DNA of 64,000 nucleotides from Nelumbo lutea (lineage: Eukaryota > Streptophyta > Magnoliopsida > Proteales > Nelumbonaceae): positions 75,984,383-76,048,382 of the forward strand of contig JAKGHH010000002.1 of NCBI GenBank assembly GCA_022828595.1, in the 5' to 3' direction. The notes beneath the pieces were generated by a model, which saw only the letters and a program-made list of their open reading frames with translations, was not told where the DNA came from and ran no database searches. The position numbers were made by a program, and so were the translations under genes. Below, one piece after another: positions 9,145 through 20,408 of the stretch; the stretch's first letter is position 1; every line of letters begins with the position of its first letter.

Positions 9145-11218
9145 TTCATTCCTAGATTGTTAGATTTGCAAAAATTTACAAGAAACAAGTGTGAATTGAT
9201 AATTTTTTTAATATTTTTCAAATTTTAAAAAAATATGGCAAAAATATGTACTTTTTTCAATCTTTTATAATATCTTGTGATTTCTTTTTCTCTTGAATGT
9301 TTAAATTTATGTTGATCTACATTTCTTACATTCAAAATCACATTTTTTTTTTGTGTTATCAGTAAATTTATGGAAATTTCATGAAAATATTTGAAGAAAA
9401 TATAAATTAACAAAAAATTGAAAATATAATTTTTTTCTCTACCGATAAAGACTAAATATGTTTTAAATCTATGGATTTATCTATCATATCAATATATATA
9501 TATATATGCCATTAGTGATCTTTAACAGATTTTTGGCCAACCTTAATTTTCTCCATTAAATGGGTCCCACTAGATCCTCCGGCTACTAACGTGATTCTCT
9601 TATACCACTCCTAATCATATCATATCAATTAGCCAATTGTCATTTCCCCTTTTATTTTGTCACTTTAAGAACCTTTAAATGTCAATTACAATTTAATCCA
9701 AACCCGCCACATTAGTTTAAGAAGATTTATCATTTTTCTGCTACGTTTGGAACAGTAATTGGGTGATTACGCACCACTTATAGCCTTACCATATGGGGCA
9801 GGCATGCTTGAAAGCTAAGCACCAAGGGATTAAATCCACTTATAAATAAATCTTGTGTGGCCAGTTAGGCCAATAACCAGCACATTTCTTGTCCATCTAA
9901 ACCTTCTTTCCATATTAAATATCATTTAAATGTGGGTCCCACCAATTTGATTAGAGGGGATCTCTCTAACCAGATTTGAAAGTTTAAGAAAACCTTAGTA
10001 ACTGCCCTCAACGGTGTGGGCTTTGTCTCAAAATTCAAGCCTCCACGTGGTAGGTGCTCATTGCTCCATTTGTAGTGAGTCCCACTTATTTCTTTCTTTT
10101 TTTGGGGAATACAATAGGGGTCCATTTTCTAATTAGACTTCATTGGGCCTCATCCAATATCGTTATTGGGCCCAATTTTGTTATTTTTCTTAGTGGACCC
10201 AATAGCTCCTTTTTATTCAATCTCATATTGGGCTCTATTTACTTCACTGCCTGGGCCCAAAATTTACATACCAACAAAGCTCAAAATAATTGTTTATTCT
10301 GAGAATAAGTACTTATTCAAGAAGCCCAAAATTCCAGTTTATTTTTTAATTGCTTATGAAATAAGCATTTAAAATGTCAATATTGCCCTAAACCGATCAA
10401 TCATTACCTCCTGTGTCCAACACTAATTTTTTCCTCTGTGAATTCTAGCTTATCTTCTTCCTAAACATTAGGGTTTTAAAGCTCAAATCAAGCTCTACAT
10501 CTAGGTTGGTGAAGTCCTCTCTAATCTTTTTTTTTTTTTTTTTCTGTTTCCTAAACTAAACATTGAACATGACATCCAGACCTGATACTCACTATTCTTT
10601 TTTTTTTTTTTCTTCGGATGTTGATTTGTGCTTCTTCCTAAACAATGGGGATTTATCCCTTGTGTTGTCATTTCTTTTCTTTTTGTCAATGAAATGTCCT
10701 GAAATCATCACTACATGCTGTGATTTTTTTAATGGAATGTCTTGAGTCCATCCTATATAATTATAATGTGATGAAAATTCAATTCTTTTAGTTATTTGTC
10801 GCATTTATTTGAAGGTATCATTCTTGACTAGTAATACATGCAACTGTCTTCATGTAAATATCTAGGAATAAGGATAGGCTGTGGAAGAAAAAAAAAACTA
10901 AGAACCTATTGACAGAAAATTATTAGACAGTTCTGTAAATTAAAAGAACACAACTTATCTATCCTTTTTATTGAGAAGACTGGGAACCTACTATATTTTT
11001 TCTTTTAAATCTAAGGCAAACAAATTCATATACAAAGGATAAAGATATGAATATGATGAGGGGAAAAAGACTCAAATTCTCATAAAACCTATTAAGTTTT
11101 TAGTCGGTTTTCCTTCCCTAGGCTTCGTCTTATTTAGGCTCTCCCTAACACCACCTCCATTGCTACTAGCTCCCTTCTTCTTTCCTTTACCATGAGCTGC
11201 ATTGAGGAATTTTTCCTT
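9145..11218. other. Non-coding stretch without recognisable elements
   Basis: AT-rich, with poly-T runs at 10528-10546 and 10598-10611 and an (AT)n tract near 9493-9507. Open frames are short and low in complexity. Two phrases of the form CTTCTTCCTAAACA (10454 and 10632) hint at an old direct duplication. I could not assign any of it. Confidence 0.4.
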
Positions 11219-11600
11219 TAGGCCCTGTTCGCTTTTTGATAAGTTAATTACCTAAGTAAATGCAATTATCTGCGTATGTTTTTCATGGGAAATACTTAAC
11301 CGGGTAAGTGCATTTACCCATGATCTTTTATTTCTCAGGAAAATAAGGTAATGACCATTCTAGTCATAAAAATCCATTATTAAAATGGGGATTTTTGTCC
11401 CATCCAAGTGTTAGCAACTTTCTTCTTAGGTGGGAAAGTTATAAGTTATTTACCCACATAGGATACCCAGGAAAATAAACTTTCCCTGGTCCCCACATTA
11501 ATATGAAAAATTAACATGGGATTCTTGGTCAATGGAAACCAAAATCCTATTGACCAACTTTTCCCCCTCTCAAAATCCAAAAGAAAAAACACCCCCTTAG
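11219..11600 (+). repeat. Copy 2 of the ~385-bp dispersed repeat
   Basis: Counterpart of 7991-8373 in the opposite orientation, about 3 kb away. It begins near GGCCCTGTTCGCTTTTTGA and ends near CAAAAGAAAAAACACCCCC. No open frame. Confidence 0.6.
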
Positions 11601-11635
11601 TGTATCCAGTTTAACCTGTATCTAAGGCCCATAAT

Positions 11636-11757
11636 CAGACCTGTTCACGGGCCGGGCTTCAGGCCCAATTTTACACTATCTCAGGCTCGGGCTTTGGGCC
11701 GGGCCCCTTAGAATTTTGACAAAAACCAAGCCCAAGCCCCGCCCATGAACAGGTCTA
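11636..11757. mobile_element. hAT-type MITE, 122 bp, target duplication CCCATAAT
   Basis: Ends CAGACCTGTTCACGGGC and, inverted, TAGACCTGTTCATGGGC. The perfect 8-bp duplication CCCATAAT is at 11628-11635 and 11758-11765. The body is dense in GGGCCGGGC. It can fold into one long hairpin. Confidence 0.85.
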
Positions 11758-12149
11758 CCCATAATCCCCTAGACCATTTCTTTCTTTTTTGCCTTGAGCT
11801 ACTATCTTAGACATTAAGTCTAAGAATTTTGTCTTTAGAATTTTTCCTCTTGTCCAAGCTTCCTCTAGGAGAAGAAAAAACACAGGAGCCTTCCATACCT
11901 AAATTTGGGCCCCCCCCCTTAGCGACATTTACTCCTTTCCCCAAGGGTGCAAAACCTAACCTAACTCTAAGGTACTAATTTCGACACAAAGAATTGTCAT
12001 CCTCCCCTTCTATGTCCTCTGTCGATGAGATTGGGGTGCCAACCTTTCTTTGCTAAAAGTTCTTCATTCACCTTGCTCATGAATCCCACTAGAACATCAT
12101 AAATACGTTACCAAATATTCAAACTTTGGATATTTAGGTTCTTTGACAC

Positions 12150-12836
12150 CAATGTTTTTGAACTGTCATTGACTCAGACGGTCAGACCGTTTGGACCGGA
12201 AACCGTTCATGCGACCAATTCTGTTTTACCCCAAACTCGGTCTCTGGTAAAAAAATGTTGAATTAGTCAACGAACCGTTGACCCAGATGGTTTGACCATT
12301 GAACCGTTCGACCCGGAGAACGATTTGTGGTTTATTAACTTGTAACAACAAAATGAAAAGGGAAGATCTTTCAGATCTGAGATCTGAAATCTCTCAGATC
12401 TGAGATCTACTGAGAGAGGTGTGTGAGACAGTGAGAGAGATCTCACGTTTAGAACAGAGAAATCTCAGATCTACTCCCGTTTTTCACCATTGCCGCTACT
12501 ATTGCCGCCATCACTGTTTCCACTGTAAGTCACTGCCGCCGTCATCGCCGCCGTGGCCACTGCAGCCTTCAAGCCCTCCTCTTCCTTTTCTTCTTCTTCT
12601 TCTTCTTCTTCTTCTTCTTCTTCTTCTAAACTCTTTCAGCCAACAATTTCTCAAATACCTCTCATTCCATCTTTATTTTCTCTTTATATTTATGTACATC
12701 TTACCCTAATATTCCAATCTAATGGGTAAGATGACATGTCACTGTTAAAATACTCAAATCGTCCAAACCATTTGACCCAGATGATCAAACCGGTGGCCAG
12801 AACGGTTCTATTTCCGAGTTGATTTTTAAAATCTTG
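12150..12836 (+). mobile_element. Non-autonomous hAT-type element, 687 bp
   Basis: Flanks TTTGACAC (12142-12149) and TTTGACGC (12837-12844) agree at 7 of 8 bases. Ends are CAATGTTTTTGAACTG and, inverted, CAAGATTTTAAAAATC. The interior has a dense AGATCTGAGATCT block (12362-12412), a (CTT)n run (12588-12627) and GACC/GGTC phrases near both ends. The same element, in the opposite orientation, is at 54575-55268. An open frame over the CTT run gives a poly-leucine protein and is not a gene. Confidence 0.75.
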
Positions 12837-13192
12837 TTTGACGCTATGGTAGGCCTTTATTTGACGAGTAGAAGTAGATAATCCTTTACTGAATAAGGAG
12901 AGTTTTCTATGGTTTCGTATATATTTGATTCTTTCTTGAAAGCTATCAGAATAACCTCTCCATGAATCATCTTTGCTTTGTAATTCTTAGAACTCCAATG
13001 CTATCAAATCTATTAATGGAGAACCGTCATAGAATTTAGTTGCTTATATGAGAGAATCTTCCCTAGTAAGCATATCTTGAGCAGTCTCCACTTACCAGCT
13101 TCATTTTTCCTACCTCTGAGCAATCCTTCCTCAACCCTTCTCTACTCATTTACCTAGTAATTTGGTAAGCAATCCTCCACTCAACCAAGAGA
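12837..13192. other. Non-coding flank of the Athila insertion
   Basis: No gene recognised; it holds the left half of the pre-insertion site (AAACT at 13193-13197). Confidence 0.4.
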
Positions 13193-14062
13193 AAACTTGG
13201 TGGGTGTCGAACCCAGCCAAAGATAAATATTCTTGCTCTGGGTTAATAATTTGCAGATAGTGATGAGCAAGATCGTTCTCCATAGGGATTGGGTGGATTT
13301 ATTTCCAAGTAGATGGATTAAGGGGGGTTGTAAAGCTAACGAAAATAAGAAAATAGCAAAAAATAACAGAAAACAAAGATTAAATCGATGGGAGATGGCT
13401 TCCAGATGAAGGGACAATTTCAACTTTTGATTCATAGCATTGATCCCTGATGCAAAGATAGATTCCTATGTTTATGAATAAATTGGTTATAGCTATTAAC
13501 AAGCTATAACAGCCAGCCTCTACTATTATTATTCGACAACCAAAACAAGTTCTTTGATTGCTTCCCTTATTAATAGGCAGTCCTAAACAAACTCTTAAGA
13601 TTTAACCTATTAATAGCATTAAGAGGGGAGAGACCCAATTCTGGTCAGCGATCTCACAAGCTCGGATCGTTTAAACCAGATCATATATTTTCCTAACATA
13701 GATCGAAAACTTTTTTTGCAATCAATTTATGTTAGTTGCCACCATGATCGAACCTACCAATCATATACGAAACTGGAGGTTCAATCGGCCATAGATTATT
13801 TCCATTGAATGAGCAAGGGGCCCTTCTTGCTTAATCAACAAAAATAATCCTCACAGTTAATTAGCAGAAAACATATGAATACCCATAAACAATGAACTAA
13901 AATAAAAAAAAATCAATTAGATCTCACAATATTACAGAATCAAGGCTTCCCTAACCCTTCAACCAGAAATAAAAACTTACAGACACTTCATGATGAAGAC
14001 GCAGCTTCTAGATGAGAAAGGGGGGCGAACTCTTGCTTCTTCCTCCTTGGTTGCTGATTTCC

Positions 14063-14680
14063 CTCTCTGAAGACTGAAGCTCTCTTGGAGGAATTGATGC
14101 CTTGGGTGCTGGTCCGCCCCCCTTTATATAGATTTGGGGAGAGGGCTGCTCTCCAACTCCCTTAAGGAGATTATCCTCAAACTGGAAAGTCCTAGTCTAA
14201 TTTGAACTTATCCTATCTAATTCTTATCTCTTATCTTTATAGGATTACAATTTGAGAATTTAAATATGGTAAAACTCTTTTATTGAGATTACATTCAAGT
14301 TCTATTCTAATGGGACTCTTGGATCTTGAATTCGAACTGGGCTTCTTTAACAATTCGGGCTTGCTTCAAGACTCTCTGAAGACTGAAGCTCTCTTGGAGG
14401 AATTGATGCCTTGGGTGCTGGTCCGCCAACCTTTATATAGATTTGGGGAGAGGGCTGCTCTCCAACTCCCTTAAGGAGATTATCCTCAAACTGGAAAGTC
14501 CTAGTCTAATTTGAACTTATCCTATCTAACTCTTATCTCTTATCTTTATAGGATTACAATTTGAGAATTTAAATATGGTAAAACTCTTTTATTGAGATTA
14601 CATTCAACTTCTATTCTAATGGGACTTTTGGATCTTGAATCCAAACTGGGCTTCTTTAACAATTCGGGCTTGCTTCAAGA
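14063..14680 (-). repeat. 309-bp tandem duplication carrying the LTR core promoter
   Basis: CTCTCTGAAGACTGAAGC starts at 14063 and 14372 and the two 309-base units are nearly identical. Each carries a TATATAAAG box on the minus strand (14121-14130 and 14431-14439). The other LTR has one unit. Confidence 0.9.
14121..14130 (-). promoter_or_regulatory. TATA box, first copy in 3' LTR
   Basis: Minus-strand TATATAAAGG. A second copy lies at 14431-14439, in the second duplication unit. Confidence 0.6.
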
Positions 14681-15048
14681 CTCTCTGCGAAATGGGCTTC
14701 AGCTTGTGAAATGGGCCTTGCTGCGAAATTGCTATGAATTTAGGCCCGAATTCATCTTCGATGCGGACCGATTCTGCCAAAACCCAAAACATAAAAGTTG
14801 TGGGCCTTTACTTATCTTTCCAGTGCTTCTTGAAATATCCAAATCGGAGTCCGGAATTGAGAGTTAGGCCCATATCACTGGTCGGTGCCGAAACTGTACA
14901 AAAACATCCGATTAGCCTTGTTTTCTTCCAATCACCTTCTTGCTTGCCCTGAATCGAAATACAAGAGTAATGAGTCCAATTAGGTACCAATTAAGTGTTA
15001 AATACTGAATATTGAGGGATAAACATATGACAAATTTTATTCTTATCA

Positions 15049-15063
15049 AATTCCCCCACACTT
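15049..15063 (-). other. Polypurine tract before the Athila 3' LTR
   Basis: Minus-strand AAGTGTGGGGGAATT abuts the LTR start (TGATAAG). This is the priming site for plus-strand DNA synthesis in LTR elements. Confidence 0.7.
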
Positions 15064-15340
15064 AAACCTTGCCCGTCCTCGGGCAAGTCAAAATTCAAGT
15101 AAAAATAGAACAAAAACAAACTAGCTATCCTACCAATTTTTAAACTCAACTCTCCTTCGTCTTTCTCTACAAATATTTTAGGTTAATTATTGTCAATCGT
15201 TAAATCAACACAACCGAGTCATACACGACTCATTCATCAGTCAATCCAATTTTTGCTACTGCAAACCAGGTAGTAAATCAGGGGAAACCTTTTTATCTTC
15301 TCTCTCTTTTATTTTCTTTTTCTCTCTTCTAAAGAAGCGA

Positions 15341-15565
15341 GTGCATTTTATGCTCCATCTCACTTTTGGATTACTTGGTCAGTAGGTGCATTTTATGCTC
15401 CATCATACTTTTGGATTACTTGGTTAGTAGGTGCATTTTATGCTCCATCCTATTGTTTGAATTACTAGCTAGTAGGTGCATTTTATGCTCCGTCCTACTA
15501 TCAGATGACTTGGCTGGTAGGTGCATTTTATGCTCCATCCTACCAATTGTAGCAATGGTAAAGTA
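15341..15565 (-). repeat. 45-bp tandem repeat, five units, 3' of integrase
   Basis: GTGCATTTTATGCTCC recurs at 15341, 15386, 15431, 15476 and 15521, exactly 45 bases apart. Between these conserved cores the sequence drifts (TGGATTACTTGGT, TGAATTACTAGCT, AGATGACTTGGCT). The array lies in the untranslated stretch where other Athila elements carry an envelope-like gene. The open frame on the opposite strand (repeating RCILCS) is a by-product of the 45-base period. Confidence 0.9.
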
Positions 15566-15888
15566 TTTTCCCTATTTACTTAAACCTGAATTTAGGACTA
15601 GCTTAAAAGGGAATGACTTCAGAAAGGTCATGTACTCCTTAATTGTACCTCATTACTAGGTCCACAAGAATTTTCCCAAAATATTGTTTCAATTGATTTC
15701 GAAAGAGTTTATTGTTTTTTTTTTCGTACTGAAATAAAACGGTTAAAGCCTGTACTCCCCCCCACACTTAAGACTTAATAAAAGGTGGAAACTAAAAGGA
15801 AAACAAGTGGAGAGAGAAAAAAAGAAAGAAAAGGAACAAACTTCCTTGATGTGGCGGCAGGTGGGTGGGGAGACAAAGTTTCATGCCC

Positions 15889-16251
15889 TTACTCTGCATA
15901 GGTCGGACTTTCGAAGGGTACTTCTTCCACATTGTATACCTGAAATCCTTCATAGAAGGGTTTTAGACGGTGCCCATTTACCTTGAACCTTTTGTCTGTG
16001 GTCGAACTTTGAATCTCAACTGCTCCATAAGGTAAGATGTTAGTAACAGTGAAAGGTCCAACCCATCGAGATCGCAACTTACCGGGAAAGAGTTCAAGCC
16101 TAGAATGGAAAAGAAGAACTTTCTGGCCAACTGCAAAATCTTTCCTTGAGATCGTCTTGTCATGGAAGGCTTTTGTCTTTTCCTTGTAGATTCGAGAACT
16201 CTCATAAGCGTCATTGCGAATATCTTCTAGTTCTTGTAGCTGCAACTTCCT
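15889..16251 (-). pseudogene. Athila integrase C-terminal segment
   Basis: In the same frame as the integrase upstream but behind a TAG at 16252-16254. It reads [19 protein letters not shown], then a basic stretch and a chromatin-binding-like end with [18 protein letters not shown] and SRWVGPFTV, the usual GPY/F-like C-terminus of gypsy integrases. The frame closes at 15889. About 840 non-coding bases follow to the 3' LTR. Confidence 0.85.
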
Positions 16252-17671
16252 CTATTCTCCTGCCTCATCCATGCGGATGTTGCATTGTTTGACCGCCCAG
16301 TATGCTTTATGTTCCAGTTCCACAGGGAGATGGCATGGCTTGCCGAATACCAAACGGTAGGGAGACATACCTATAGGAGTTTTATAGGTTGTTCGGTAGG
16401 CCCATAGTGCATCATTGAGTCTCAGACTCCAATTCTTCCTTCTAGGGTCAACCGTTTTTTCAAGTATGGATTTTATCTCCCTGTTGGACACTTTGGCTTG
16501 TCCACTTGTTTGTGGGTGGTATGCAGTGGAAATTCGATGGGTGATATTGTATTTCTTGAATAGAGCTTCCACCACTCGGTTGGAAAAGTGAGTGCCTCGG
16601 TCACTTATTATCGCCCTAGGCATTCTGAACCTGGAGAAAATGTGGGATTTGACAAAATCTACAACAACTTTAGCATGATCAGTCTGGGTAGCTTTAGCTT
16701 CTACCCATTTCGAAACATAGTCCACAGCTAGTAGGATGTAAACATTACCGAAAGAGGAAGGGAATGGGCCCATGAAATCTATACCCCATACATCAAATAT
16801 TTCACATATCAGTATAGGGGTAAGTGGCATTTGGTCTTTATGGCTTAAATTACCTGTCTTTTGGCATTGTTCACAGGCGTTGCAGAACATATAAGCATCA
16901 CGAAATAGGGTAGGCCAAAATAATCCGCACTCTAGTATCTTACGTGCTGTCCTCTTTGGGCCAAAATGGCCCCCACAGGCATATGAATGGCAGAAGTGAA
17001 GAATGGAGGGGATTTCGGGGCCAGGCACGCACCTTCGAAGGACCTGATCGGCGCATTGCTTCCACAGATATGGGTCATCCCAGATGTAGTACTTGGCATC
17101 GCTTCTTACCTTATCTCTTTGAGCTCTTGTTAATTCTCCTGGTATGGTTCTAGTAACCAAATAATTAACTATATTTGCATACCATGGAGTTCCTTTTTGA
17201 ATTGCGAAAAGGTGCTCGTCTAGGAACTCGTCTTTCAAGGGTGTTGCCTCTTCACTTGTAGTCAGCCTACTAAGATGGTTTGCAACCAAATTTTTTGCAC
17301 CCTTCTTGTCATGGATTTCGAGGTTAAATTCTTGTAGCAGGAGAATCCAGCGGATAAGCCTCGACTTTGCTTCTTTCTTGGCGAGCAAATATTTTAGGGT
17401 TGCATGATCAGAATAAACAATCACCTTAGTACCCAATAAATATGAACAGAATTTTTCTAAGTCAAAAACTACAGCCAAGAGTTCCTTCTCTGTTGTTGAA
17501 TAATTGCATTGGGCAGCATCAAGGGTCCTCGAAGCATAATATATTACATGAGCGGCTCTTCCAACCCTCTATCCTAGAACAACACCGATGGCATAATTGC
17601 TTGTGTCACACATAATTTCGAAGGGAAGATCCCAATTTGGTGGCTGGATGACTAGGGCTGAAGTCAGCGAT
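16252..17671 (-). pseudogene. Athila RNase H and integrase
   Basis: The frame resumes after a frameshift near 17672 and crosses a TAG at 17569-17571. RNase H comes first: [42 protein letters not shown], then ANHLSRL. Integrase follows with the zinc-binding region (CHSYACGGH ... [11 protein letters not shown]) and the catalytic core WGIDFMGPF and IISDRGTHF. The third catalytic position, Glu in the usual GQAEVSNREIK, is Lys here (codon AAA at 16494-16492), which should abolish strand transfer. The domain order RT-RNH-IN is diagnostic for Ty3/gypsy. It acts on element cDNA in virus-like particles and then in the nucleus. The frame ends at TAG 16252-16254. Confidence 0.92.
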
Positions 17672-18185
17672 CCTTCAGCTTATTAAAGGCTACCCTGCAC
17701 CCTTCATCAAAATCAAACATCACATCCTTCTGGAGTAAATTACATAAGGGGCGAGTTATCTTGGAGAAATCCTTGATGAATCTCCGATAGAATCCTACAT
17801 GTCCAAGGAAAGAGTGAACTTCCCGAATGTTCGTGGGATAGGGCAGGGATTTAATAACATCTACTTTTGCTTTATCAACTTCGATTCCCTTAGAAGAGAC
17901 TACATGCCCTAGAATGATGCCATGGTCGACCATGAAATGGCATTTTTCATACTTCAGCACGAGGTTCTTTTCTATACACCTTTCAAGTACCTTTGTAAGG
18001 TTAGATAAACATGAATCAAAAGAATCCCCATACATCGTGAAGTCGTCCATAAATACCTCTATAATGCTTTCCACATAATCTGAAAATATACTAACCATAC
18101 ATCTTTGGAATGTGGCGGGAGCATTGCAGAGACCGAATGGCATGCGCCGATAAGCAAAAGTACCGAAGGGGCAGGTGAAGGTAGT
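17664..18185 (-). pseudogene. Athila reverse transcriptase, palm/thumb half
   Basis: Continues in frame after TAG 18186-18188. It shows FGTFAYRRMPFGLCNAP, the catalytic box VFMDDFTMYG (FMDD in place of YVDD), LVLKYEKCHF, GIILGHVVSSKGIEVDKAK, LPYPTNIREVHSFLG and GFYRRFIKDFSKI. These are the RT and connection motifs of gypsy Pol in correct order. Around 17672 the reading frame shifts by one base: the expected continuation (...SALVIQPPNWDLPFEI) is found in the next frame while this one ends in TGA at 17664-17666. Confidence 0.92.
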
Positions 18186-19001
18186 CTATTCTTGGTCCTC
18201 AGGTGCAACTGGAATTTGATGAAACCCTGAATAACCATCAAGACAACAGTAATGAGATTTGCCAGCTAGTCTTTCAAGCATTTGATCGATAAAAGGGGGC
18301 GGGAAGTGGTCTTTTCGGGTTAACGAATTCAGCTTCCGGTAATCTATACACACCCACCACCCATTTTGAATTCGGGTAGGCACTAACTCACCGTCTTGAT
18401 TTTCGACCATTGTCATACCTGTTTTCTTTGGAACTACTTGTACTGGACTTACCCACTTACTGTCTAAAATGGGATAGATTATCCCGTCATCTAGAAGTTT
18501 TAAAACTTCTTTCTTCACTACCTCCATCAGCGGTGGATTAAATCGGCGTTGGGCTCCGATTGTAGGTTTGGAGTCTTCTTCCAAGAGTATTTTGTGCATG
18601 CAGGTAGATGGGCTTATCCCCTTTATATCAGCTACAGTCCATCCGATTGCTTCCTTGCGTTCCTTAAGTGCTTGAATTAGTTTCCTTTCTTTGAGTGCAT
18701 CGAGTTTGGAGGAAACTATCACAGGTAGTGTCTCCCCCTTGCCTAGGAACATGTACTTTAGGTGCTTTGATAATGATTTCAGCTCCAGATGGGGTGCCTG
18801 CACAATAGATGGAAGGAGCCTTGTGTGAGATAGGGGTAAACTAATGAAAGAAGAATTACAGGCAAATTCAAAAGAGTTCAGTTCAGAAGTCAAAGTTTGC
18901 AGTTCTGAATTCAGCATAAACTTCTGCTTTTCTCGTTGCAGTTGATCAGGCCCATTGTTACGTGCAACTCTCAGTGTGTCTTCATCTTCTAGCTCAAAAG
19001 T
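18186..19001 (-). pseudogene. Athila reverse transcriptase, fingers half, with protease-RT linker
   Basis: In the same frame as the upstream Gag-protease part, behind TAG 19002-19004. The first 80 or so codons are linker (TLRVARNNGPDQLQREK). RT begins around PSTCMHKILLEEDSKP, then DDGIIYPILDSKWVSPVQ, VCIDYRKLNSLTRKDHF and YCCLDGYSGFHQIPVAP, which includes the first catalytic Asp (LDGYSG). The frame breaks at TAG 18186-18188, where relatives have a lysine codon (QEKTTFTCPFG), so one base change explains it. Confidence 0.92.
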
Positions 19002-20408
19002 CTACTGCACTAAGGAATCAATAACATCTATAGAGAAAATAGAATGCACATCATTAGGGTATCTCATGGCATCATAGATATTAAAATTAATGATCTCACC
19101 ATCGAATTCCATGGTAAGTGTCCCCTTGTGCACATCGATTTTTGTTCTGAACGTCTTAAGAAAGGGTCTTCCTAGCAAAATTGGGGTCGAGTTGGAAGAG
19201 TTATCTTCTTCCGTGTCGGTCACATAAAAATCGGCAGGAAAGACCAAATTATTAACTTGGACTAGGACGTCCTCTAAGACTCCCTTCGGGTATGTAATAG
19301 ACCGATTAGCAAGTTGTAAGATCACGCCCGTTTCTTTTAATGGTCCGAGATTCATTGTTGTATAAATAGAATGGGGCATGACATTTATTGAAGCTCCTAA
19401 GTCTAGCATAGCCTTTTCGATCTGGACATTTCCTATCTTACAGGGAATGGTAAACATACCTGGATCCTCGCATTTAGGGGGTAATCTTTTCTGGAGAATG
19501 GCTGAAACATTTTCTCCTATATGGACCTTCTCATCGCCTTTCAGCCTTCTCTTAGTAGTGCACAGCTCCTTGAGAAATTTGGCATAGCGGGGTACTTGCT
19601 TAATTGCATCAAGGAGGGGGATGTTTACCTCAACTTTGCGGAAGGTCTCGAGAATGTCCTTGTCTTTCTCCTTCTTCTTGGATCTCGCGAATCGGCTAGG
19701 AAAAGGTGGAGCGATGACTATGGCTTGGGGTGGCTTTCCACTTGAATCCGTTTGGGGAGATGGTGTCTCCTTTTTGGTTGTATCCTTGGATGCATCTTGA
19801 TTGGGTTCATTCAGCTCCTTCCCACTTCTCAATGTGATAGCGCTAGCATTCTGTTTCGGGTTGGTCATGGTCTGGGAAGGTAGCCTCCCTGATGATTGGG
19901 ATTCCATTTGACTCATAGTTGTCGCTAACTGGCTGACCTGATTCTCTAGGTTTTGGATACTTGTCCTCGTCTCCTGTTGAAATTGTTGAGTGTTAGTTGC
20001 AAGGGCTTTCACAATTTCATCGAGAGACATACCTGAGTTGGGAGCGACTGAATATGGTGGAGCCGGCGGCCTGGTTTGATGCTGATGCTGGAAGCCGAAG
20101 GCCTTGGTTCCATAGTTCAGGTTGGGATGATCCCTCCATCCTGCATTGTAGGTGTTCGAGTAGGGATCGTATCTCTTTTGCAAGAATCCTCCAACAGCAT
20201 TAGCTTGTTCGTAAGGTTCATCTTGAAGCGTAGGGCACATGTCAGTTGGATGTCCCGGAGTTGAGCAAATCCCGCAAGACTTCACCGTTTGTGTATTACC
20301 TGTGGCCATTTGACAAACAAGAGAGGTCAGGCTTGCAATTTTCTGTTCTTGGGATGAGATGCTTACCTCGTTAGCATGAGTTGTTGGAGGGTTGAGCCTA
20401 TAGCCAAA
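19002..20408 (-). pseudogene. Athila Gag C-terminus and protease
   Basis: In frame with the Gag start but after TAG 20409-20411. It holds a single CCHC zinc knuckle (CGICSTPGHPTDMC), a Gln-rich coiled region (TNTQQFQQETRTSIQNLE), a polar hinge with AITLRSGKEL, a Lys-rich segment and the protease near residue 300 with MLDLGASINVMP and ILLGRPFLKTFRTKIDV. DLGAS in place of DTGAS is usual in this lineage. It ends at TAG 19002-19004. Knuckle and protease are intact, so the stop codons alone separate the parts. Confidence 0.92.

Larger units (their letters stand above)
13198..15048 (-). repeat. 3' LTR of the Athila element, enlarged by a tandem duplication
   Basis: 1851 bp, against 1535 bp for the partner LTR. 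It runs TG...CA on the plus strand. The extra length is explained by a 309-bp tandem duplication at 14063-14680. Confidence 0.9.

Noticed and set aside
9770..9850. Segment with GCATGCTTGAAAGCTAAGCACC, reminiscent of 5S rRNA wording
   Set aside because: Only one short phrase is similar; the rest does not fit 5S rRNA or its internal promoter.
12419..12709. Open frame ending in poly-Leu
   Set aside because: Translation of a CTT microsatellite inside a MITE; the inverted copy at 54.7 kb gives poly-Ser or poly-Leu in other frames.
15341..15565. Regularly spaced repeats that might suggest a CRISPR-like array
   Set aside because: Period 45 with a 16-base core and spacers that are clearly related to each other; it sits inside a plant retrotransposon. 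It is an ordinary tandem repeat.
15366..15659. Plus-strand frame with repeating RCILCS units, which might look like a repeat protein
   Set aside because: It arises because the 45-base DNA repeat is a multiple of three; it is antisense to the element and has no start context or relatives that I know.
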